Below, one piece after another: positions 57,131 through 64,000 of a stretch of 64,000 nucleotides of DNA. Location of the stretch: NCBI RefSeq assembly GCF_004798865.1, contig NW_025335641.1, forward strand, positions 16,068,623 through 16,132,622, in the 5' to 3' direction. The position numbers and the translations under genes were made by a program. The notes beneath the pieces were generated by a model. It worked only from the letters and a program-made list of their open reading frames with translations, did not search any database and was not told the DNA's origin. Positions within the stretch are counted from its first letter, which is position 1. The number at the start of each line of letters is the position of its first letter. Source of the DNA: Varanus komodoensis (Eukaryota > Chordata > Lepidosauria > Squamata > Varanidae).

Positions 57131-58224
57131 CCCAATCTTTAAAGTGTTTTTGCTGCAACAAATTACTCCTCCAAAAATTGTCACCTGGGATTAAATTCCA
57201 TTGAACTCATCAAGGCTTACTTCTGAGTAAACATGTATAGCATTACACTGTAAGTCTCTCTTATTTTGATCAGTGGAAGTTAAAATGGGTTTTGCTTGAT
57301 GCTCTAGCATTCCATGTTTCCAAGTGACAATCAGCTTAAAGGGAAATAAGTATATGCTTACGAGTTTGTCCCAGGGAATATCACAAATAATGCAAACTAT
57401 ACCATAACAGTCCAGTTGAGAACACAGTGCTCAGTTCCTTTGGCACTGAGGACTAGAGCTATTCGATGCCTGGTTAACATCATTTTCTTCGGAATTTGAA
57501 TGAACCCAGAAGGCATGCTGTTCCAGCTGGGTAGATCAGTAAAGCTGGGTAATGCCTTAATATTTGATAGAGTTTAGGTCCCCCTGCAACTCACAGAAGT
57601 TGCAAGTTCCATCAATGGCTTGCACTAACAGCTGTGTGGGCAGCCAGCCCTCAGCCTTCCTGTGGTTGATGAACTCTGAGAGACCTGTTCCATCAATTCC
57701 ATGGAGAAATAAGTGTGCTTTGCTCAACCTCGGCCTTGCTGTTTTCCCAAGAAACCCTTGGTGTGGCCCAGGCTAAATGAAGTGCTCTTCATAGTTGCAT
57801 GCTATGACTGATCTGGGATCTCCCTCCATTCACAGTTTTTCCTTTACTGAAGGGAGTGATGTCCCCAGTGCTTACCCAGTAACCTCTGGGTATCTGTCCT
57901 TTCTGGTACCAGGAAGGATGCTGACCCAAACTTTTGAGTGGTGCTTGCCAAGCCACTCGGAGGAGAAGCAGCTCCACAGAAACACATGTTTTGGTTTGGC
58001 CCATTCCCCTCCTTGGTTCTGACAGGGTTCTTGAATCTGGAGGGCAGGGAGAGATCAGTGTTGGGAAAGCAATTTGCATGGAGAATGAAGGAAACATCCT
58101 GACTTCACAGGTGAAGAACCTGGGCATTTGCACTCTAAGTTACACACTTCAGAACATAAATATAGTCCTGTCTTAATAGAGATTCACATTGGAAAAGTCA
58201 TCATTTCCTTTCTTCCAAATGAAG

Positions 58225-58397
58225 GCTGCTAAAGGAAAGCCTTGGTGGAAATTCAAAAACTGCTATGATTGCCACAATAAGCCCAGCTGCCAGCAATGTA
58301 GAAGAAACGCTCAGCACTCTTCGATATGCTAAGCAAGCATGCTTCATAATCAACGTTGCCAAAGTCAATGAAGACATAAATGCTAAATTAATCCTAG
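58225..58397 (+). CDS. KIF14: KIF14 exon 11 (residues 666-723 plus 1 nt)
   Basis: Acceptor 'ttccaaatgaag' (AAG type). 173 nt: the first base completes Trp, then [40 protein letters not shown] and [15 protein letters not shown]. This ends the motor domain and enters the neck. Donor GTAAGA. Confidence 0.96.
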
Positions 58398-59169
58398 GTA
58401 AGAGTTACAGTGATTTTGCTGGTTAGTAGAAAAGGGTATTCACACCCTATGTTGAGATGCCTTCAGATTTTTCAGGGCATATGCACTTAATGATGCAATT
58501 GGAAAGATGCCTGCACCGATTCACAAACAGAAACATGTAGCTGAAACTCACCAAGGGTGCAAAAGCTTTTATTTCTGTCTGATGCTGTGATAAATTTGCC
58601 TGTGTACATTGGCATTTTAATCAACTTCGTTAGGAACTGCTTTGCTCTGAAAGCGACTTAACAGCTCAAAGGTGATATACAGCCAGTTATTTATTTAAAA
58701 TTTCTTTGATTATACAATCTCAAGAGTTACAACTCATGCCTCTGTATGTGTCTGTTCATAACCATATATTACAGGGTTTTTTTTTTCACTCGCCCTATAC
58801 TTTTTTAGGTGCATACCTAGGGACTGGATTTTTTAAAAAATAAAATATTTGGTTTCATTCACTGCACACGCAGAATGTAGTTATAGAAGTTTAGCTAATG
58901 GATGGGATAGAAATCTAATGAATGTTGTAACAGGTTAGATGAGTGTATGTGTGTGAATGAGAGTGAGTGAACGGGTGATCTAGTACATGAGAGAAAAGGA
59001 ACTGAGGAAGAAAATGTGTTTGCTGCTTTACAATGGGAGAGGAAAAGTTTGTATTCTGGGTGATAGTTTTTGTGAGTACTGAAATATGTGGGTGCAAAGG
59101 AGTCATTTAGTATGTTTGGGCTTATATCTCCCCCTTTCCTTCTTTCAGGCAAGTTAAGTATGATTATGC

Positions 59170-59320
59170 TACATTTACATCCCATCTTTTTTCCTCTTGT
59201 GAGGAAATGAATGACTGGCACAGAGTCACCTGGAGGGATTCATTGCTTGAGTGTGGACTAGAACCTGTCTCCCACATCTCCAGTCCAGCTCTCTCTTTCA
59301 CCACCTTATCATACTGTCTC
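59170..59320 (-). mobile_element. SINE, antisense, internally deleted
   Basis: 'catcccatcttttttcctct', 'gactggcacagagtcacctg', 'gtgtggactagaacctgtct' and 'atctccagtccagctctc' follow the antisense SINE order, with the central part missing. KIF14 intron 11. Confidence 0.65.
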
Positions 59321-59439
59321 TTTTGTTCTTCTTGATTAGCCATGCCTCACCTGCCAGTTATGCTTGTAATGATGCCTGGGACAATTTCTAAAATTTCCAA
59401 ATGTTCCCAGTAGCCTAAAAAGGTACCTATCCCTGTACC

Positions 59440-59700
59440 AAACCATGGCTTAGCATTACATACACAAGTTTCATGTAGTCCCCTTCTGTGGGGCTATGAG
59501 AAGATTGGAAGCATCTGCTTTCAGTTTTTATTAACTGCAGTTTAGTGTTGCATCCATGTCCTAAACTCTGGTTCATCTTAACTATGATCTACTTAAACCA
59601 GCTTCATAAACCATTTTTTAAAGTTGGCTTGTTTTAGTAAACCATAGCTAAGTCATGTTAAGCTTCAGTTTGTCAAATATGGAAAGGGAGATATGCAAAC
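59440..59700. mobile_element. Probable nonautonomous DNA element ('aaaccatgg' family)
   Basis: 'accaaaccatggcttagcat' on the left and 'gtaaaccatagctaagtcat' and 'gttaagcttcagtttgtca' on the right are related words in imperfect inverted order. Compare 9.3 kb. Boundaries approximate. Confidence 0.35.
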
Positions 59701-60353
59701 TTCTTGCCAATGCAGGGAAGAGAAATTTTGTGTGAGCCTAGGGTTTTGTGTTATATCCGAATGAGGCTGGTAGGTTATCATACTTTTTGGACAGATCATT
59801 CTGATGTGAGGAGTATAACAATCCTCCTGTAAGCAAAAATTCCCTTGTGCTTACTGAGGGTGCTACCTGTTTTCGAGCCATTGATCTGTTCCAGTTTGAT
59901 GAATTTACAGTTTGTTAATTGTGGGCTGTTCAGGATTGAGCAATTGTGCTAGCTCTGAACTGCTTTCCAGCTTCTGCTCCTGCTTCCTGCACTAAACAGC
60001 TGAGGAATAGTCTATCCTTGGATTGTTCAAACCCGCAATAAATAAAGCAGAGCTATAGTCCAAAGTCTTGTTGTTTATTCCTTCACCCTGAATTCTAGGC
60101 TCAGACAGGGACATCCCTGACTAGTTTAGCCCATCAGAAAAAGGGCAATTGCTCAGGAGCCGGTTTGCTTGCTTTCAGCCCATAAACAAACCATGGTTTA
60201 TTTCATTGTGTGTACTAAGTCATTGGTTCCTTTATCTAGCACAACTATTCCTTATATTTCTCAATGTAATGAGTCTTCACAAATTTCACCAACGTATTTG
60301 TTAATGTAAGGTAGTGTTGTGACTTATTGGTTAAATATTCTTGTTAAATATAG

Positions 60354-60501
60354 AACTGAAAGCTGAAATTGAGAAACTGAAATTGGCTCAAAAGAACATG
60401 CAGAATGTTGACCCTGAGAAACAGAGACTTTACGTACAAGAAATAACATCTCTAAGGATGAAGCTGCACCAACAAGAGAGAGAGATGGCTGAGATGCAAA
60501 G
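60354..60501 (+). CDS. KIF14: KIF14 exon 12
   Basis: Acceptor 'tgttaaatatag'; 148 nt. Codes LKAEIEKLKLAQKNMQNVDP, EKQRLYVQEITSLRMKLHQQ and EREMAEMQ, a heptad-rich short coiled coil after the neck. Donor GTACTT. Confidence 0.96.
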
Positions 60502-60588
60502 GTACTTATGATCTTCTGGCACTTGCAAGACTAATACAGTTTGCTGTTTGAGGCTAAACCACTGATTTTTTCCTCTGAATAAATATAG

Positions 60589-60652
60589 GGCCTGGAAAGA
60601 AAAACTTGAACAAGCAGAAAAAAAGAAATTTGAAGAAACAGTGGAATTACAG
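60589..60652 (+). CDS. KIF14: KIF14 exon 13 (64 nt)
   Basis: Acceptor 'tgaataaatatag'. Completes Arg, then AWKEKLEQAEKKKFEETVEL Q. Charged helix between the neck coil and the FHA domain. Donor GTACTA. Confidence 0.95.
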
Positions 60653-60814
60653 GTACTATTCTTTAAGCAAATTCAGGCACTGATGCGAAACTTTGGGCAT
60701 TCCCAAAATTAAATTCCACCTTTTTTGCCTAGACTAAGTCCTTAAAAGGAGTAAGTAAATATATCATTTTAGGCTCACAAAATTAATCTCTCACTCTCTG
60801 ATCCTTTGTTTTAG

Positions 60815-60999
60815 AAAGCAGGTATTACGTTCAAGGTAGACAACAGTCTACCTAACTTGGTCAACCTGAATGAAGATCCGCAGCTGTCTGAGATGTTGCT
60901 ATACATGATTAAGGAAGGAGAAACTACTGTTGGGAAATGCAAGCCACATTCACGTCATGATATTCAGTTGTCTGGCGTTTTAATTGCTGATGACCATTG
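60815..60999 (+). CDS. KIF14: KIF14 exon 14 (FHA domain, first part)
   Basis: Acceptor 'cctttgttttag'; 185 nt. Codes KAGITFKVDNSLPNLVNLNE, DPQLSEMLLYMIKEGETTVG and KCKPHSRHDIQLSGVLIADD H, the start of the phosphothreonine-binding FHA fold. Donor GTAGGT at 61000, with a long TG repeat 41 nt further on. Confidence 0.97.
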
Positions 61000-61038
61000 G
61001 TAGGTTTTTGTCTCAGCAAAATGGCTACTCTCCCCCAC

Positions 61039-61040
<2 letters not shown>

Positions 61041-61090
<50 letters not shown>

Positions 61091-61131
61091 GGAAGGAAGG
61101 AAGGAAGGAAGGAAGGAAGGAAGGAAGGAAG
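61041..61131. repeat. (TG)24 followed by (GAAG)n microsatellites
   Basis: 48 nt of perfect TG from 61041 to 61088, then about ten GGAA/GAAG units to 61131. The tract lies just inside KIF14 intron 14. Confidence 0.95.
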
Positions 61132-61257
61132 GGCACGCACACACAATTATTAAAATATAATTGGTCGGAATCCAGTGAGGCAGTCTCATGTTGCAGTGCT
61201 TAGGATGGCTAAAGGGACTTAGATAAATTTTTGGATGGATAAGATGAGAAATGTTAC

Positions 61258-61490
61258 TGAAAGCCAGTGTAGTACAGTGGTTACAGCATTGGACTGGGAC
61301 TCTGGAGATCTGGGTTCTAGTCCCTGTTCAGCTAAGAAGCTTTCTGAGTGACTTCGCTGGGCAAGTCAGTTACTCTCAGCCTAACCTCTCCTCAACAAGG
61401 TGCTTGTGAAGATAAAATGGAGCAGAGGAGGGCCGTGTGAGTCTCCTTGGGTCCCTTGCAAGAGGAGAAGTGGCAGGATATAAATAAATG
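61258..61490 (+). mobile_element. tRNA-derived MIR/CORE-like SINE
   Basis: 'gaaagccagtgtagtacagt', 'ggttacagcattggactggg', 'tctgggttctagtccctgtt', 'cagttactctcagcctaacc', 'cttgggtcccttgcaagagg' and 'gcaggatataaataaatgac'. KIF14 intron 14, sense. Confidence 0.88.
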
Positions 61491-61502
61491 ACAGTAACTT
61501 AT

Positions 61503-61554
61503 GGAGTTGTCTATAATCTTTGACCTTCTGGAGTTGTCTATAATCTTTGACCTT
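61503..61554. repeat. 27-bp tandem duplication
   Basis: Two copies of a unit beginning 'ggagttgtctataatctttg', 27 bp apart; the 25 bp compared are identical. It directly follows the SINE. Confidence 0.9.
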
Positions 61555-61863
61555 CATTAAAATAAATGGACTTGACTTAGTCTAACAGTGAATGCAACAG
61601 AAGGTTATAGGAAGATTCTGTCTTCAGAGGCTGGCCCCTCACAGGACTGCTTTGTGGGGAACAACACTAGAAGGAGGCTGCAGTTGTGTGGGTTCAAGAC
61701 CTAATCCGAACCCGAACACTGGCCTTTGGAAAGGAGACTAATTTCAAAAGCAGGTTGTGGGTGTGGCGATGGAGTCACATTCCACTGGGGTAGCCATTCA
61801 CTCTTTGGATCACGGCCTGTGTGTGCCATTTGCGTGGGGTAACATGAAGTTTTTCATTTGCAG

Positions 61864-61966
61864 CATTATCAGGCATGTGGAGGGTGCTGTGTGTACCATC
61901 CCAGTGGGGGAAGCAAAGACGTATGTCAACGGAAAATGCATTTCAGGGCCCACATTTCTGCATCAC
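61864..61966 (+). CDS. KIF14: KIF14 exon 15 (FHA domain, middle)
   Basis: Acceptor 'tttcatttgcag'; 103 nt. Completes Cys, then IIRHVEGAVCTIPVGEAKTY and VNGKCISGPTFLHH. The TIPVGEAKTYVNGK core matches human, while the flanking loops differ and carry extra cysteines. Donor GTAAGT. Confidence 0.96.
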
Positions 61967-62157
61967 GTAAGTTGATCGAAACAGGCACAACTAGATTTAT
62001 GTATGCACGGAATCTGAGATGGAAATTTAAATTCACGTGCTATATGCCGATTTAAAGTAGGCTGTGGATGGCTAAGCTTATATCACTTGATTACTTGAGT
62101 TTTTCCCTCCAAACACTTGATAATATGCAGCCATCTAATATCTTCTGAATTTTCTAG

Positions 62158-62318
62158 GGCGATCGCATCATTCTTGGCGGTGATCACTATTTTCGATTTA
62201 ACCATCCAGTAGAAGTTCAGAAAGTAAAGAGTCGGTATTGTGGGGCATCCCTTCCTGAGGATGGTCCAAAAGATTTTGAGTTTGCAAAAAATGAATTGCT
62301 GGCTGCACAGAAGGCTCA
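62158..62318 (+). CDS. KIF14: KIF14 exon 16 (FHA domain end)
   Basis: Acceptor 'gaattttctag'; 161 nt. Codes GDRIILGGDHYFRFNHPVEV, QKVKSRYCGASLPEDGPKDF and EFAKNELLAAQKA. The first 20 residues are essentially invariant in vertebrates and end the FHA fold. Donor GTAAGT, splitting Gln as CA|A. Confidence 0.96.
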
Positions 62319-63247
62319 GTAAGTAGGCACAGACATTCTAAGCTAAAGCTGTGTGCCGATTTTTACAACTTGGATATGTGAACATACACATAAAATGACA
62401 ATAATTTTTGTACCCATAGGAGAAGAATGCCTAAACTAAAGCTTTTCAATTTAATTTAATTTATACTCTACTAATCTGTAAGGAAGTTGTCCCGTGGGTT
62501 TCTTAAAATTATATTGAAATCCTGCTAGTGCTGAAACTTTAAATTCAGGCAAAGACTTAAACTTATAACCCATGGTCACCTGCAGAGCTAATATATTCTA
62601 TTCTAGGGGTGGGCTGACTTGCTCAATGGAAGAGACACACACGGTAATTATGTCAGATGACTGAGAGCTGCAAGTGGGTGCTCACAGGGGCGGGAGAGGG
62701 TGGGGAGCAGCAAGCAACTTTGGGGGGCAGGGAGCGGCAAGTGGATCCCCTTGGGTGCCTGCAATAGCAATCAGCAAGCCACAAAAGGAACTCTGCACAT
62801 GGCTCCCAAGCCTTGGTTTGGGCACCACTGTTCTTTCCTTGCAGTTTGAGACAAAATGGTTATGGTTAATTATCTACAGATGTAACAAAGAGGTTGCTGG
62901 ACTACAGCCAAATAAACACACTATCAGAGGCAGAACCTGTATTGTCATTGGATTTTTCCTCTATTCTTTGGATGATGTGGGTTTCCTTGTGCCAGCAATG
63001 ATATTAAAAGGTGGAAGATGAATGCCTTGCAGTTTTCCAGAAGGGGAGCTCTAGACCTATGTTTAAATAGTAATTAGGTGAGATGCCCTGCACAGCATAT
63101 TGAAAAAATTAAAGCTCATCGTTTTGGTTCATAAATGTATGGAGGCTGGAAATGGGATTTAGTGATATTCTTCGGTGGTAAAAATGTAAGATGGACTATT
63201 TTGCTCCAAATGTATGCCTTTCCTTTGCTTTTCAAAACACTTCTTAG
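62319..63247 (+). other. KIF14: KIF14 intron 16
   Basis: About 930 bp with no recognised exon or repeat. An open frame at 62674-63021 has no recognisable domain. Confidence 0.6.
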
Positions 63248-63395
63248 ACTTGAATCAGAAATAGAAGAAGCACGGCTGAAGGCTAAGGAAGAAATGATGC
63301 AGAGTATGCAAATTGCGAAGGAAATGGCTCAAGAAGAACTTAGTTCTCAGCAGAAGAATTACGAGAACCAGATAAAGTTATTAGAAACACAGCTG
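63248..63395 (+). CDS. KIF14: KIF14 exon 17 (last one in the window)
   Basis: Acceptor 'cacttcttag'; 148 nt. Codes LESEIEEARLKAKEEMMQSM, QIAKEMAQEELSSQQKNYEN and QIKLLETQL, the start of the long coiled coil after the FHA domain. Ends phase 0 with donor GTAAGT at 63396. The sequence from 63396 to 64000 is intron 17 with nothing recognised apart from 'accatggtttgagg' words. Confidence 0.97.
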
Positions 63396-64000
63396 GTAAG
63401 TCATGATGGAGAGGGTTGAAGTAAGTGGCGTGGATCGTACCGTGGTCGCACGCAGCAGGGATGGGCTCTGAATGGTGGGCATGCAGTGCATCACTGCTTG
63501 CGTCAGAAGACACACCCAGTCAGTTTAAGAGCACTACAGCGATAAGGGCAAGGATGCGCATTCTCTAGGGATGGGACAGAATCTGTCAAGGTAAAGGCAA
63601 AGGTGCATGTTTTAATGCAGCCTCCCGCAGCCTGTGATGCTGTGTGGGAACAATGAGAATAATTTTCATTCCTCCTTTCCTAAACTTTCCTTAAAGTTGT
63701 ATGTAGCTCCATAGGGCTCAGGTATATAGATGTAGTGTTGTGTGGACACAGTCTATAAGGAAGCAGATCCTACATGGTTACCATGGTTTGAGGTTTCTTG
63801 CCATCATCTACCTGACAGATGATCACATGCTTTCCATTTTATCATGGTTTCCATCTTTCCCACTTTAGCTACTGTGCCGGAAATTGAATCCCAAGGTGCA
63901 TCACTCTCTGCTTAAGTCACCTGCCTCTTTCTCAACGGTCTACACAGAGGCTAGATGGTTGGAGTAGTCACATTCTGGACTATGGAAGCCATGTTCCTGG

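Larger units (their letters stand above)
45970..64000 (+). other. KIF14: KIF14 gene (mitotic kinesin), 5' portion
   Basis: KIF14 is an N-terminal-motor kinesin acting at the spindle midzone and midbody; it binds PRC1 and citron kinase and is needed for cytokinesis. Human mutations cause microcephaly and a lethal ciliopathy-like syndrome (established knowledge). Sixteen coding exons here give 993 codons of about 1650 expected. Residues: disordered, basic N-terminus 1-360 (PRC1-binding region in human) with two TLQRRT repeats; motor from about 361 (VTVAVRVRPF); P-loop GQTGSGKS 450-457; switch I SSRSH 572-576; switch II DLAGSE 608-613; neck and short coiled coil about 720-790; FHA domain about 825-900; coiled coil starting near 935. 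All nucleotide-binding motifs are intact. The rest of the gene lies past 64000. It is 2.7 kb downstream of DDX59 on the same strand, the conserved vertebrate order. Confidence 0.97.

Noticed and set aside
57564-58176. Cluster of short open frames in KIF14 intron 10
   Set aside because: Overlapping frames on both strands, no domain, no phase-compatible splice sites; the intron is flanked by well-joined exons 10 and 11.
60924-61146. Minus-strand frames rich in Thr-His and Pro-Ser-Phe-Leu repeats
   Set aside because: Produced entirely by the TG and GAAG microsatellites.
1-64000. LTR retrotransposon, endogenous retrovirus or Polinton-type element
   Set aside because: I found no long terminal repeats, tRNA primer-binding site with polypurine tract, or gag, integrase, capsid or envelope-like coding stretch. 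The retroelements recognised are LINEs, SINEs and a doubtful Penelope-like piece.

Overview
The window is vertebrate nuclear DNA, almost certainly from a squamate reptile (lizard or snake). The protein-coding content is three orthologues in the order and orientation I recall for human 1q32.1: CAMSAP2 (minus strand, first coding exon only), DDX59 (plus strand, complete) and KIF14 (plus strand, 5' part, running off the right edge). The squamate call rests on the repeats: a BovB (RTE-clade) LINE 3' end, many tRNA-headed MIR/CORE-like SINEs ending in '(A)AATAAATAAA' tails, CR1/L2-type LINEs with a shared 3' hairpin, and many short palindromic elements. I see no bacterial-type genes, CRISPR array, free-standing tRNA/rRNA gene, or recognisable LTR retrovirus-like or Polinton-like element.

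Layout. 1-4259: CAMSAP2 intron 1, with CR1 and SINE debris. 4260-4398: CAMSAP2 first coding exon, with a GC-rich promoter/5'UTR island upstream of it (to about 5560). 5.7-28.2 kb: intergenic and repeat-rich, with no host gene I can support; it holds SINEs, two RTE-like fragments, an L1 3' end, two old L2/CR1 copies and several AT-rich unique stretches. 28.2-28.56 kb: probable DDX59 promoter and noncoding exon 1. 30678-43237: DDX59 coding exons 2-8, which add up to exactly 619 codons; the introns carry a BovB 3' end, an antisense L2/CR1 copy with a 266-codon open frame, and a 59-nt near-perfect hairpin. 43.24-45.9 kb: short intergenic spacer. 45.7-46.0 kb: CpG-rich KIF14 promoter with a CCAAT box and a CHR-like element in the spacing typical of G2/M genes. 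46557-63395: KIF14 coding exons 2-17 (993 codons: disordered N-terminus, full kinesin motor, FHA domain, start of the coiled coil). The C-terminal part lies beyond 64000.

How the genes relate: CAMSAP2 caps and stabilises microtubule minus ends; KIF14 is a mitotic/cytokinetic kinesin; DDX59 is a zf-HIT DEAD-box RNA helicase linked to ciliary/Hedgehog signalling. They are neighbours by conserved synteny, not an operon. All splice sites used are GT-AG and every phase closes, so the exon coordinates for DDX59 and KIF14 are secure. Promoters, noncoding first exons and the poly(A) site are inferences. I did not find a previously undescribed system; the most useful leads are the DDX59 stop codon overlapping its best poly(A) signal, the intronic hairpin, the KIF14 promoter architecture, and the LINE 3' hairpin shared by several copies.
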